Shown here: in pieces, positions 48,541 to 60,072 of the stretch
Position numbering within the stretch: the first letter of the stretch is position 1
How the letters are laid out: the number at the start of each line of letters is the position of its first letter
NCBI RefSeq assembly: GCF_963259705.1
Contig: NC_081841.1
Coordinates: forward strand, 27,889,244-27,953,243
Reading direction: 5' to 3'
DNA: 64,000 bases
DNA from: Myotis daubentonii
Lineage: Eukaryota; Chordata; Mammalia; Chiroptera; Vespertilionidae
Notes under the pieces: model-generated
Seen by the model: only the letters and a program-made list of their open reading frames with translations
What the model was told of the DNA's origin: nothing
Databases searched by the model: none
Position numbers and translations under genes: made by a program

Positions 48541-50851
48541 TGCAGAAGATACCACAGGAGTAGAAGAAATCACACATAATAGAACAGATAAGGACTATGA
48601 TAACACTTAACATTTAAGAGGGATGCAGAGGGAAAACATGCAGTAAAAGAGACACGGAAACAGAGATGAAAATGGAGAATAAAGCGAGAGTAAGAGCCAA
48701 CAAAATAGGGAAGAAAATATTTTAAAGAGGTAGGTCATCAGTGCAAAATACTGCCCAATATAACAGTGAAATTAAGAATGAAATAAGGCCAATAGATATA
48801 AAAAATAGGAAGACTATTTTCCTTTGTTTGAGCAATCGAAGCAGAAGAGCAGGGGCAGATGCCAAGTTTCATGGGGTTGAGAAGTACAGGGAAGCACAGG
48901 CAATGGGTTTCCACTATTTTAATTAGTTGGCTTGTGAAAAGACAAAGAGTGAACGGATGATGGCTCGAAGGGGAGGAGGAAGCAGACAAGGAGGTGGCTG
49001 TAATTTAGGATTGGGACAGGTCTGAAAGAACTTTAGTCAGATGACAGAGAAAAATCAAAGATATAAACGGGTGATAAAAGATTCTTCTTTCCCTAAAAAC
49101 CTTTGTTCTTCCAATTCTAATGTGAATAATAAAAAATCTTTCCATAGTCCCTTTGGAATTGAATCCTTAGTCTTTTATATTGGCTAGTTTTATGACCAAC
49201 ATCTTAATTTTATTTTCTTATTGCTTGTAGCTTAGTTCAATAAGATTTGCAAGACTAGTAAATGTTAGACTGCAGCATGAGAGAAGGAAGGCATATTTCC
49301 ACAATTATCTTGCCTAAATTGAAGCTGTCCAAATTTGAATTACTAGTGCTTTTTTAAGATATAACAACCCATTTCCTTTTATTGTCTCTTAATATATGAC
49401 AGCATTACAGAATTAAAGATCACACACTGATGATGAAAGCCATTGTATTGGAAAATGGGATATTCTGGTGTGCCTGAAAAGATTGATTAAACAATGAACC
49501 AAGACAAGTGTATGGTTCTGTCAAAGCAATCAGGCCTTTGGGACTACTTAAGGTTATAAACAAAAGCAGGTGTCTAATTCCTCATGAGTCCTTTTACCAT
49601 TGAGAACACAGATACCAATATGTGTATGTGTGTGTGTAGTATACCATTTCTAGAAGGTCCTGTATTCTATAGAAGTTATTTTCTTTTATTTCTCTTTATG
49701 AGGAGGATGCCTCTTTGGATGTGTTCTTATAGAAATGTATTTAAATATGTGATGTGATGTATACAAATGTGTGTGCCAATATACACAAAAATATACAGGT
49801 TCATATACTTTAAAAGTATACGTTTTGGTGTATACATTTGTATGTTTGCAAGTGCAAATTAAGGTTTAAACATAGGTGCTGGACTTATTGGAATCACACT
49901 TGACTCTTCAATTGTGATTTTAAAAATCCCTTAAAAATATGAGAAAATAATTCAATTAGGCATGTATAATTAATTTTGAGAAAAACACAGATCTCCTTAG
50001 TGATAGTATAGACTTAAATGTTACTAAGTAACTATATTTTTAATTGGAGTTATTGCAAAAAAATTGCTTTGAGTCAGCACTCTTTATATAGCTAAAAACT
50101 AACTGTAAAAAATTGGATTTAAAATATGATTCTTAACATGATGTGATGATAACGTGTAATTAAGGAAAAATCAAAAGGAAACTCTTTATTGAACAAAGAA
50201 TCTGAAAATAGAAATCCATAGTGCCAGAGCTGATATCTACGGGCTCATTCCCTGTTACGTTTTTCATCTGAGATAGGCTCCCTCTTTGACATTGTATGGA
50301 CTTTTATGATTCTGTAGAGGAAGAAAATAAAATGGAAGTAAAGGAAGCCTTTTTATTAGGTCATTTACTCCTCTTGCCATAGCCCTTTCCTTTGAGCATT
50401 TACCATAAAACAGACCTAATCTTTTGCCTACCCAGACGAAGCCTAACGAAAGAAAACGGAATTGCAGGAGGACCACACACAATGAAGATAGAGTGCTTTT
50501 AGAAACTACTCCGCCAGGAGGTGGCTGAGCTCTAGGAATGCTGTAATTGAGGTGATCTTGGAGAATTTCACTATTTTGGGATACCCAGGGGCTTGGCAAA
50601 ACATGAGTTATTGGATATATTTTTTTATTTATAAAGTATCACCAAGACCATACCGCATTTGTCCTCAATAAGAAGGTACTGAAATAACATAATACTTTAG
50701 TCATTGGTCTATCATCAAAATTTCTAACTCAAAAAATACATTTCTTCTTAATTAGATTTGCTATCCTTAGCCACCAAGATTGAAGCAACTGATAATATTT
50801 ATATCTCTAATAACTGTGTTTCATTTGCACAAAAGAAGAACAGAAATAGGC
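48541..50851. other. Intronic sequence, unassigned
   Basis: Nothing recognised, including in the 111-codon minus-strand open frame at 50264-50599. Confidence 0.35.
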
Positions 50852-50990
50852 TTTCATTAAGCAACAACTATGTGCCAATCTCTGTGAAATATGCTTTCAC
50901 ATGTGTTGTTTACTCCTTGAAATAACACTAAGAGATTAGTACCATTATCCCCATAGTATAGACAGTACAATGAAAAAGTTAGGTTCTAAG
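50852..50990 (+). repeat. MIR SINE
   Basis: CAACTATGTGCCAATCTCTG, TGCTTTCACATGTGTTGTT, CTTGAAATAACACTAAGAG and TACCATTATCCCCATAG, in MIR order. Confidence 0.7.
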
Positions 50991-51343
50991 CCTGATCTTT
51001 ATGATTTAAAAGCCCACCTTGGGCTTGCAGAGAGAATGAAGACTTACTTCAGTGAGGTTGTTTTGAATTGGTCTCAGTTATCCAGCCAGTGTTCTTTGAA
51101 ACAGCCACACATCATTGAACTTGGATTTTGCAAACTCACTTCACCTGTGAGAACATGAATATGCATAACCTTCAGGGCAGTCCATTGAGAAGACCAAATG
51201 GGCCACAGGGGATAGGGTTTGTGGCTTTGGTCTCAGTTTATTCATCCATTAACCAACCTTTACCGAGCAAATATGTGCAATCTACTATTTTAGGAACTAG
51301 GAACAAAACAGAAAAAGTTCTAGCTCTCAAGAATATTATATTC

Positions 51344-53237
51344 GGATAGAAAAACCAAGATGGCGGCATAGGTTAACGATGGAGATTGCTGCCTCGAACA
51401 ACCACTTCAAAAAACAACTAAAAGACGGAACGGACATCATCCAGAACCACAGGAAGGCTGGCTGAGTGGAAATTCTACAACTAGGAGGAAAGAGAATATC
51501 ATACCCAGACTCAGAGGAGGCGCAGTGCTGAAGTGAAATACTAAGGTGCGGAGTGCACGCGGAGTGGGCTGGAGGCGGAGGGCGCGGTTGTTGTTTTCAA
51601 TCAGGAGGGAGTTTCAGACTCTGAGCTCCAGATCCGGGCGAGTCTTTAGGGACCCTGACTCAAACGGGAGAAGCGGGAATGTCTGGCTTCGGTCGGAGCG
51701 AGGGCAGCTTTCTCTCTGAGGTTTGCAGCCGTTGCTGGGACTCAGAGAGGCAAAGCCCCTGGGGACAGGACTGAGAGCAGCCATAACTGCTCTCTCCGGC
51801 CCACCCTGTTGATCCCGTGTGACCCACCCGCCCCGCCCAAGCCCTGCACAGAGGCATTTGACGGATAGCCTCAGGCAAACGCCAGATTAGCACCTCCCTA
51901 GAGGACAGAAGTTCTCTCACTGCAGACACAGCTGATTCTCACAGCCACTTGGCCTGGAGGTCAAATCCCCCATAGTATTAGCTACAACAATCAAGGCTTA
52001 ACTACAAGACTGCGCACAAAGACCACTAGGGGGTGCACCAAGAAAGCATAAAAAATGCGGAGACAAAGAAACAGGACAAAACTGTCAATGGAGGATATTG
52101 AGTTCAGAACCACACTTTTAAGGCTCTTAAGAACTGTCTAGAAGCCGCCGATAAATGTAGTGAGATCCTCAAGAAATCTAATGAGACCCTCGATGTTATG
52201 ATAAAGAACCAACTAGAAATTAAGCATACATGGACTGAAATAGCAAATACTATACAGACTCCCAACAGCAGACCAGAGGAGCGCAAGAATCAAGGCAAAG
52301 ATTTGAAATGCGAAGAAGCAAAAAACACCCAACCAGAAAAGCAAAATGAAAAAAGAATCCGAAAATACGAAGATAGTGTAAGGAGCCTCTGGGACAGCTT
52401 CCAGCGTACCAACGTCAGAATTATAGGGGTGCCAGAAGATGAGAGAGAGCAAAATATTGAAAACCTATTTGAAGAAATAATGACAGAAAACTTCCCCCAC
52501 CTGGTGAAAGAAATAGACCTACAGGTCCAGGAAGCGTGGAGAACCCCAAACAAAAGGAATCCAAAGAGGACCACACCAAGACACATCATAATTAAAATGC
52601 CAAGAGCAAAAGACAAAGAGAGAATCTTAAAAGCAGCAAGAGAAAGAAACTCAGTTACCTACAAGGGAATACCCATATGACTGTCAGCTGATTTCTCAAC
52701 AGAAACTTTGCAGGCCAGAAGGGAATGGCAAGAAATATTCAAAGTGATGAATACCAAGAACCTACAACCAAGATTACTTTATCCAGCAAAGCTATCATTC
52801 AGAACGGAAGGTCAGATAAAGAGCTTCACAGATAAGGAAAAGCTAAAGGAGTTCATCACCACCAAACCAGTATTATATGAAATACTGAAAGGTATCCTTT
52901 AAGAAGAGGAAGAAGAAGAAAAAGGTAAAGATACAAATTATGAACAACAAATATGCATCTATCAACAAGTGAATCTAAGAATCAAGTGAATAAATAATCT
53001 GGTGATCATAATAGAATCAGGGACATAGGAAGGGAATGGACTAACTATTCTTGGGGGGGAAAGGGGTGTGGGAGATGCGGGAAGAGACTGGACAAATATC
53101 ATGCACCTATGGATGAGGACAGTGGGTGGGGAGTGAGGCCGGAGGGTGGGGCGGGAACTGGGAGGAGGGGAGTTATGGGGGGAAAAAAGAGGAACAAATG
53201 TAATAATCTGAACAATAAAGATTTAATTAAAAAAAAG
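51344..53237 (+). mobile_element. HAL1 (half-L1) retrotransposon, complete insertion
   Basis: Begins near AAGATGGCGGCATAGG (an L1-type 5' UTR), carries an ORF1-like frame, then passes straight into a 3' UTR ending AACAATAAAGATTTAATTAA plus A-rich tail. There is no ORF2 (endonuclease/reverse transcriptase). That layout defines HAL1. It is flanked by an identical 15-bp duplication, AAGAATATTATATTC (51329-51343 and 53238-53252), so both ends are intact. Transposition would need an L1 enzyme in trans. Confidence 0.88.
52088..52902 (+). pseudogene. HAL1 ORF1-like RNA-binding protein, inactivated
   Basis: The frame starts at an ATG (52088, MEDIEFRTT..) and relates to L1 ORF1p, the trimeric RNA-binding protein of L1 particles. 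The visible C-terminal half is well preserved. An RRM-type RTNVRIIGVPEDERE lies at about 52408-52452. The C-terminal domain follows, with LQARREWQEIFKVM near 52708 and LQPRLLYPAKLSF near 52762. TAA at 52900-52902 ends it in the expected place. Two lesions break it: a one-base net frame change between 52111 and 52135, and an in-frame TGA at 52678-52680. A coiled-coil-type charged region lies between. With so few lesions in about 270 codons, the copy is not very old, but it cannot make the full protein. Confidence 0.82.
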
Positions 53238-53264
53238 AAGAATATTATATTCTATTGATTTCTG

Positions 53265-53282
53265 TGGGGGGGGGGGAGGGGG
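53265..53282 (+). repeat. G-run next to the HAL1 target duplication
   Basis: Twelve Gs, an A and five Gs. Length errors are likely here in assemblies. Confidence 0.9.
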
Positions 53283-53330
53283 TAAATACAGATAATATAC
53301 AAAAAATATCTGAATACTAATTGACCAATA

Positions 53331-53879
53331 TAAGCAAACACATATCTACTTGAAAACTAAAATCCTTTTGAAGGAAGTTGGAAATATGCATTGTTATGGC
53401 AATGCACTACCTCCCCTGACCCTAAACCCTGCTTTTAGTTACCCTGAAGAATTAAGTAAAAGGAATAAACCCTAAATCAAAACCAATAGCCACAAAACAG
53501 GCAGCATGGGAGCAAGGCAAGAATTAACTGATGCTCCCAATGCAGTTCTGCTCCCATCTTTAATGTGAAGATAAATATAAGAGAGTAAGGAGAAATTTTA
53601 AGTGATCACAGTGGGACCGGCGTAAGTGGGATGGTGAACCCTTTAGATACTAACAATATCATTAGCAGCGCATTAAATACAGTGCTTATTGTACTGGCGA
53701 AATTGGTTGGTCATAGGAACCATAGCATTGTTCAAGTGCTCAGAAATAGTCGCTTAATAACCCCCTTTTTTGCACACTATTTTTAGATAATGGTTCTTGG
53801 GCACCCTGAAACCAAGGTTTCTTCCCATGTGCAGTTTTACTTTCTTTTTTGTTCTTTGATCCTCTGGGAACAGTGGAAA
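53331..53879. other. Intronic sequence, unassigned
   Basis: Nothing recognised. Confidence 0.4.
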
Positions 53880-54085
53880 AAACTGACAGAGATATGCTCC
53901 AATTCCAGGTCTTCTATTTATATGCTAGCTATAGCTATATTTCTTCAGAAAAATGACTCTCTGAATCTTGGTTTCTTAGAAACTTCATCTTTATTCTAAG
54001 AACAATAGAGGGTGGTGAGAATTACATTTAATTTAAATTGCCTGTCATATAGGTAGGCATTTAGTAAATTTAGTTAAAACCTTGG
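53880..54085 (+). repeat. MIR SINE, 3' part, diverged
   Basis: CTCTGAATCTTGGTTTCTTAG, AGGGTGGTGAGAATTACATTT and TAGGTAGGCATTTAGTAAAT fit the MIR 3' half. Confidence 0.5.
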
Positions 54086-54116
54086 AATATCTGTTGTTTC
54101 AACACTATATGACTAA

Positions 54117-54458
54117 TCTACACTAATAAAAGAGAAAGATGCAAATTGGCCATTCCTTTGTGACACCCACCAGCCAATCAGGAGTGAGTATGCAAATTAA
54201 CCCACCAAAGATGGCGGGTCAATTTGCATATGGAGGTGCCGAGTGGCCGGGACACTTACGTCATCACCATGGTGACGACGCAGGCGTTCTGCACTGCCCC
54301 AGCCACTCTAGGCCTCCTGGCAGCGTGGGAAGGTGGAAAAGCGGCTCCGGGCCTGAATGAAGGCAGAAAGGCATCTCTGGGCCGGAGCAAAGGTAGTGCC
54401 GGCAACCAGGGGAAGGAAGGCCCATTCTTGCACAAATCTTCGTGCATCAGGCCTCTAG
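54117..54458 (+). mobile_element. HeliBat Helitron, variant subfamily, 342 bp
   Basis: Starts TCTACACTAATAAAAGAG after A, a different 5' end from the other copies, and ends GCACAAATCTTCGTGCATCAGGCCTCTAG-type hairpin terminus before T. ATGCAAAT-like octamers recur at 54139, 54190 and 54222. Confidence 0.93.
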
Positions 54459-54515
54459 TCCTTTATAAACATTTTATTTTACTAGTAACTATGTTTCTGA
54501 TTGAAAGTGAGTCCT

Positions 54516-54743
54516 TGCCGAAACCGGTTTGGCTCAGTGGATAGAGCGTCGGCCTGCGGACTGAAAGGTCCCAGGTTCGATTCCGGTCAAGGGCATGTAC
54601 CTGGGTTGTGGGCACATCCCCAGTGGGAGATGTGCCGGAGGCAGCTGATCGATGTTTCTCTCTCATCGATGTTTCTGGCTCTCTATCTCTCTCCCTTCCT
54701 CTCTGTAAAAAATCAATAAAGTATGTTTTAGAGAGAAAAAAAA
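54516..54743 (+). mobile_element. Ves SINE with perfect 14-bp target duplication, well preserved
   Basis: Pol III A box (GGCTCAGTGG, 54531-54540) and B box (GGTTCGATTCC, 54574-54584) are intact. The tail is AAAAAATCAATAAAG then A-rich. TGAAAGTGAGTCCT is identical at 54502-54515 and 54744-54757. This is the best-preserved Ves in the window and the most likely to be transcribed on its own. Confidence 0.96.
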
Positions 54744-54757
54744 TGAAAGTGAGTCCT

Positions 54758-55273
54758 CAATAAATACCTGTGGATTGGATGTTCATATTTTATATTTCAA
54801 ATATTTTCAATATAGTGCACTTAAGGAAAGAACTATGTACAACTTAGTTACCATCTTTAGGCATATCAAATGATCCCACCACTAGTGTCTTAATTCAGGA
54901 AGGAAACCCAGTCTTCTCAGGGTTTTCTTTTTTTCTTTAGCATTTGGCTCAAACCCAGAAAAGCTTTCTAACCATTAGAGATGCCCCACAATGGAATAGA
55001 TTGGCAAGCTCAGAGGTAAGCTCCAAATTTCTACAAATGCTAACAAAGAGGCATCCATCAGGAATGTGGTAGAGATTTCTAAATTAGTTGAAAATTGCTC
55101 AAGATGATTCCCCAGGTCTCTTTTCACTCAATGATCTCATAATTCTAAACAGCACATAGTGCTTTATTTAGAAGCAAGTAAGAAAAAGGAGCCTTTGATT
55201 TCCCATTGCAAGTTTCACAGGGACACTTCGAGCATTATATAAAGTATATAAATTTTCTTTATAGGTAATAATA
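54758..55273. other. Intronic sequence, unassigned
   Basis: Nothing recognised. Confidence 0.4.
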
Positions 55274-55275
55274 TC

Positions 55276-55313
<38 letters not shown>

Positions 55314-55697
55314 AAAGGCTAACTGACCAACCATACATCTGTCCAACCATCCGACTGACCTACTGGCCGGTACATACATCTGTCCAGCCATCCGACTGAC
55401 CTACTCAATTTAAAAATAGAGGTTGACTCGTGCATGTGCAATATATGTAAAGCTCCTGCTGGCGCCAATCGCACGCATGTTTTGATCTGTCATTGTCTAT
55501 CATGAATGTGGTTGTTTCTGTTGACATTCTGAAGCTGAAAGAAAGTGGCATCATTGACAGAATATGTCTGAAGACCAACTATTAGCACAACATACCTCTG
55601 AAGCCGAAACAAGCTGGTGCAACGAATAGCGATATTAAAATATTTCTTCTAATTAATTTCCTTTCAATGTGTATGAATCTGTGCACCAGGCCACTAG
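55274..55697 (+). mobile_element. HeliBat1-type Helitron, internally deleted
   Basis: Starts TCTAAATATATA, runs through an (AT)n stretch (55279-55311) into TTTAAAAGGCTAACTGACC, and ends TGTGCACCAGGCCACTAG before T. The CCACTAG ending (not CCTCTAG) and TAAAAGGCTAA start are what I recall of the autonomous HeliBat1 family. The interior includes an ATG frame near 55501 that stops after about 28 codons. Two copies of TACATCTGTCC..CCGACTGACCTACT (about 55333 and 55375) form a short duplication. No Rep/helicase motif is present. Confidence 0.8.
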
Positions 55698-55810
55698 TAA
55701 TATAATATAATTAATAATATAATATAATATAATATAATATAATATAATATAATATAATATAATATAATATGATATAGTATAGTATAATATATATAATTAA
55801 TATAATATAA
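55698..55810. repeat. (AATAT)n microsatellite at a Helitron end
   Basis: About 20 pentanucleotide units begin directly after the CTAG terminus of the HeliBat1-type element. Confidence 0.95.
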
Positions 55811-56025
55811 CCCTACCAGACACTATTCTGAGTTATTTACAAGAATTAACTCATTTAATACTTACAGCAATTCTATGAGTTAAGTACTGTTTGTATTCCT
55901 ATTTTACACATGAGGAAACTAAGGCACAGAAAGGTTAAGTGACTTGCCAAGGTCAAGTAAGTGACGGAGCTGGGACTCAAACCTAGGCAGTCCGGCTCAA
56001 CATCCGACTAGTATGCAGTACAAGG
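55811..56025 (+). repeat. MIR SINE
   Basis: Nearly full length: ACCAGACACTATTCTGAG, ATTAACTCATTTAATACTTAC, TTTTACACATGAGGAAACTAAG, GTTAAGTGACTTGCC and GGAGCTGGGACTCAAACC. Confidence 0.9.
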
Positions 56026-56396
56026 GCCTCACACAGTACAAGCCTGTTTCTCATAGATTCAGGGTTTGTCCCACTAAGCTAGAAGTTCCATGAAGGCACT
56101 GACCATATCTGCTTACACTCACCATTGAACCTATGGTACCTGACACATATTAACTGACCAATGAATCATTTGAATATTAATCTGGTCCCTATTTTTTATG
56201 ACTTTTAAAAGTTTTTTTTATAGAAAAGTGTGTTGCTTAATGTTTATACCAAGATTATTATTTGTCTTATTAGAGGTAAGAAGGGGTTCAGAAATGTTTG
56301 TTTATACTATACTCAATACCAAAAGACCTTGAAGATGACATAACATGAATACATAAAACGTGGTAGGAAGATCTAATTTAGAAGTAGATAAGAACA
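56026..56396. other. Intronic sequence, unassigned
   Basis: 56060-56200 (TCCATGAAGGCACTGACCATA) resembles the 3' end of L2; otherwise nothing. Confidence 0.35.
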
Positions 56397-56693
56397 GCAC
56401 TAGCCAGTTTGGCTCAGTGGATAGAGCATCAGCCTGTGGACCAAAGGGTCCCTCCGGGTTTGATTCCGGTCAAGGGCACGTACCTTGGTAACAGGCTCCT
56501 CCCTGGCCCAGGCCCTGGTCTGGGCTCGTGTATGAGGCAATCAATCTATGCGTTTCTCTCACATTGATGTTTCTCTATATCTTTCCCTCTCTCTTCCACT
56601 CTCCCTGAAATACCAATGGAAAAATATCCTTTAGTGAAGATTAACAACAACAACAACAAAAGTAAATAAAAACAAATTAATTATTTAAAAAGG
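56397..56693 (+). mobile_element. Ves SINE with (CAA)n tail
   Basis: Head GCACTAGCCAGTTTGGCTC with an intact A box. The B box is broken by an inserted TCCG before GGTTTGATTCC. Target duplication AGATAAGAACA is identical at 56386-56396 and 56694-56704. Confidence 0.93.
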
Positions 56694-56704
56694 AGATAAG
56701 AACA

Positions 56705-57289
56705 AAAAGCAAAACCAAGGGTAGAAACACACCACCAAGATAGGTTCATATACATACAAGGGCTGGTCTACGCAAGCACTTCTAGTGGGTCACACATTTG
56801 TCCTAAGCTTTTTCATTGTCGCAGGAAAAGGGAAATCGATCTGTTTCAATTTTGTCCTGTCCTTAAAATTCAAAAAGAATATTGTTAAAGAGAAGTAAAC
56901 TTATTCTTAGTATCCAACTAGGAAGACATCTCTTCCGAAGGTCTTCAAAAGAGACCCTAGTGAGGACATGACCAACATCTTCCATCTTCTGTGTGCCCTC
57001 TCTCTGCACTGCCTCTTAACATGAGACTAAGGCACCAAACCCAGTCTCCTTAGTGGGCAGGGAGCTGGGCAGACTACAGGTTCTCCCTCTGGAACCAACC
57101 AGTGCTTGCTTTTTAGTCAGCAAATTGGGGTAAATTGCTAAGCTCCAAATCATTGTGTTTCATTCTGAATTAGAATTAACAGTACATTGAAACAATACCC
57201 TGCATAAACTCCTTTTTAAAAAAATCTTCGTAGTCTGTTTTCTTCACACCAGCTTGTATAACGTTGAATCCCTCAAATCCCCTGTTTTC
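56705..57289. other. Intronic sequence, unassigned
   Basis: Nothing recognised. Confidence 0.4.
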
Positions 57290-57570
57290 CTAGACTGAAA
57301 CCTACACTCCTTAATAAGTCCCACAAGGCCCTGCGTGATCCTCCCCGCAGTGGTCTCACCCACCACACCTTGTACCACTGTGCCTGTTGTTCCCACTCTT
57401 AAGCTAAGTCACAGTCATTTCTCCTTCTTGGCAGAGACATTCCCATGTCAGTGGCTCTGCACATGCCAGCACGTTTGCATGGGACATGTTCCCTTTTCCC
57501 ACTCTGCCATCCCTTATCTAGTTAATTCCTGCTTCTCAAAGCCACTGTCTCTACTCTCCTTAGGTGAACC
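57290..57570 (+). repeat. L2 LINE fragment
   Basis: AAGTCCCACAAGGCCCTGCG, TGATCCTCCCCGCAGTGG and CTCTGCCATCCCTTATCTAG match the L2 3' region. The 103-codon open frame at 57335-57646 falls here and is a relic or chance. Confidence 0.75.
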
Positions 57571-58379
57571 GGGCACCTTGTATCACTACAGTCTGCGATC
57601 ACACTCTCTACATTTCCAATATGGAAAGTATCAATACTTTAATTAGCTCATTCAATTTCTTCTTCAGTTGTTCAACAGGTATTTATAGATCAGCATCTAC
57701 TCTGCACTGGATAGTTTTTGCTCTAAGATACAGCCATGAAGAAAATGTATAATGATATCTACCTTCCTGTAATTTCCATTTTAGCGGTGGAGGTCTAAGA
57801 GCCTTCAAGAAAATGTAAGCACTATTTGTTCAGTGACTATATCTGTCTTATTTACAGAGGCATCCCCTGAACATAGCACAATGTGCCAGATATACTAGTA
57901 GTTTCTATCAGTGTGAATAGCCTGGGTAACGATGGAAATAAATGACCCTAAAATTTTAGTGGCTCAAAGCAATACAGGTTTATTTTTGAATCATTTGATA
58001 TGACTGAATCTCTTCCCATCTTCCAATCACAATCATTCAGGGACATAGTTAAATAGAATAGCCATCCTCTCAAATATTGCCAGTTATTATGCCAGAGAGA
58101 AAAGGAGAGAAAACTCTCCAGAGTATTAACCAGGATTTAAATATTCCAACCCAGAAGTACATGAAACACTTCCACTTACAACTTACTGGCCAGTTAATCA
58201 CCTGGCTATATATACCATAAGGAGCCAAAAGGAACCATAATTATTTGGCAGCTGTCACTACTGGCAATGACAGTGAGAATTTAATATTTAAGGAAATGAT
58301 GACTGAATCACAATGAAGAGCAACTGTGACATGAATAAAAGCCATGTCTCTTAGTCTACGTGAATTTGTCTGTGGAATA
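57571..58379. other. Intronic sequence with old repeat traces
   Basis: 57660-57740 resembles an ancient mammalian repeat. 57910-58250 (TTAGTGGCTCAAAGCAATAC, CTGGCCAGTTAATCACCTGG) resembles the reverse or forward strand of an old LTR or DNA element I cannot name. No gene seen. Confidence 0.35.
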
Positions 58380-58381
58380 TA

Positions 58382-58502
58382 CAGGGTGGGGCAAAAAGTA
58401 GGTTTAGAGTTGTGAGTACATAAAACACAGAGTTTATTCTTGTATTATTACTTACTCTATTATTTCCTATAGAACAATTATAAACCTACTTTGCTCCCCC
58501 TG
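58382..58502. mobile_element. Short mariner-type MITE, 121 bp
   Basis: Ends CAGGGTGGGGCAAAAAGTAGG (58382) and CCTACTTTGCTCCCCCTG (58502) form imperfect inverted repeats of about 30 bp. Both sides carry TA (58380-58381, 58503-58504). No transposase. The arms have diverged more than in the element at 991-1172. Confidence 0.85.
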
Positions 58503-58770
58503 TATGTGTTCGTATGACATGAAAAGTATATATAGATTAGGCTAATGATAAAATGAGTTTGCATTGCTTCAGCGTACATCATCTTCTCATAGTTTAATTA
58601 ATCAACCAAGGATGACAAAATTGGTATGCACAAAATATAAAGTAGATATCTATAGGCAAATAACTGAGAATTCACTAAACATTCAAAATTATTTCTTTAA
58701 ATGAACTATAAAATGTTTCATAGGTCAGATTTCACTAGACTGGTTCAATGGCTCTTCTTTTTGCATTACA

Positions 58771-58915
58771 TATTTATTTATATGCATTTGAATTGTTATC
58801 AAATGGGAACATGATATTTAAATGTCTATGTAAATTCAGCAATTTACATAGAAAACTCATTCCTCCAAGAGTATGTCCAAAGGCTTCAGATGGGAAGCAC
58901 TGCTCTAAGGCATAG
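58771..58915 (+). repeat. Left arm of a 145-bp inverted repeat
   Basis: Matches the reverse complement of 59394-59538 with one substitution and two compensating 2-bp indels. It contains its own small palindrome, CTATGTAAATT..AATTTACATAG (about 58828-58853). Confidence 0.93.
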
Positions 58916-59393
58916 ACTTAGACATATCCTGCAGGGTTGACTGAAAAGCAAAATCTATTGCATGTTTGCTCTCCTTGCCAACAATAATTATGTATTTTTT
59001 TTTAATATTCAATTTCCTATATTTAATTAAAAATTAATTAAAATTCATTAGGGTATAAATTATATCTTATTATTTCATTGAAACCTAATTATGGGTCATG
59101 CTTCTTAAACACAGAAATGGCCTCACATTTTCTTTCAATGTGAAGTGAAAGAATTGTCAAGATTACGTTGATGCCCAGATGGGGGTTTTGTATTTGTTTG
59201 ACTGAATTCTGTCTTTAATTTTGGGCATGAAAGGAGCTTTGGGAACTTAAATGAAAAGGTTTAGCCACAACAATGAGAAAATGCAATAGGAATTCCTCCT
59301 TGGGGTATAAGATTCTTATGAAATTTACCTCTACTTACTGAGATTTTCAGCTACAGAATTCTGAGCCCCTCTCTGAAGAAACTGCCCACAAGA

Positions 59394-59538
59394 CTATGCC
59401 TTAGAGTAGTGCTTCCCATCTGAAGCCTTTGGATACTCTTGGAGGAATGAGAGTTTTCTATGTAAATTGCTGAATTTACATAGACATTTAAATATCATGT
59501 TCCCATTTGATAACAATTCAAATGCATATAAATAAATA
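59394..59538 (-). repeat. Right arm of a 145-bp inverted repeat
   Basis: Inverted copy of 58771-58915, about 97% identical, separated by 478 bp. Both outer ends are TATTTATTTATATGCATTTG facing outward. Confidence 0.93.
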
Positions 59539-59609
59539 TATAAAAATATTCTAGACAATCAAGATGCTAAATACTGATATTTTCTCTATGTCTGAATTTT
59601 TAAAAAAAT

Positions 59610-60072
59610 GTTATTGTAGTAAGAACACAAGATGAGATCTATCTTCTTACAACATGTTATTGTTGACTATAGGTACAAGGTTCCATAGCAGACCTAGAGC
59701 TTATTCATTTCATGTAACTGAAACTTTATGCCTGCTGGTTAAAATGCCCCATTTTACCCTCCTTATAGGAATGGTAACTACCATTTCAATGTTTCATTTT
59801 TTGAATCTATTTTAGATGTATCATATAAGTGGAATCATGTAGTACTTGCCTTTCCATGTCTGGCTTATTTCACTTAGCCTATGGTGCTCAAAATGTTTTT
59901 GCACATTTCAGAATTTCCTTTTTTATGGTTAAATAGTATTCCATAGCATATATATGACACATTTTCTTGTTTTATTCATTTGTTGATGGTCATGTCCTAT
60001 CTTGGCTATTGTGAATAGTGCTGCAGTGAATATGGGAGTGCTAACCTCTCAGAGATTCTGATGTCTGTTATT
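59610..60072 (-). mobile_element. Old L1 3' end, reverse orientation
   Basis: Plus-strand phrases ATAAGTGGAATCATGTAGTA, TCTGGCTTATTTCACTTAGC, TTAAATAGTATTCCATAGCA and GGCTATTGTGAATAGTGCTGC are the reverse complement of L1 ORF2/3' UTR. 5'-truncated, no open frame. Confidence 0.88.

Larger units (their letters stand above)
51235..53330 (+). repeat. Ancient repeat interrupted by HAL1
   Basis: Left piece (TTATTCATCCATTAACCAACC..AGGAACTAGGAACAAAACAG..) and right piece (ATTCTATTGATTTCTGTGGGGG..AAATACAGATAATATAC) resemble a common old mammalian repeat ending in an 'acattctagtggggga'-like phrase. The HAL1 insertion splits it at 51343/53238. The family name is uncertain. Confidence 0.45.

Noticed and set aside
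54531..54590. tRNA gene
   Set aside because: The A and B boxes belong to the tRNA-derived head of a Ves SINE; the cloverleaf is not maintained and the SINE tail follows.
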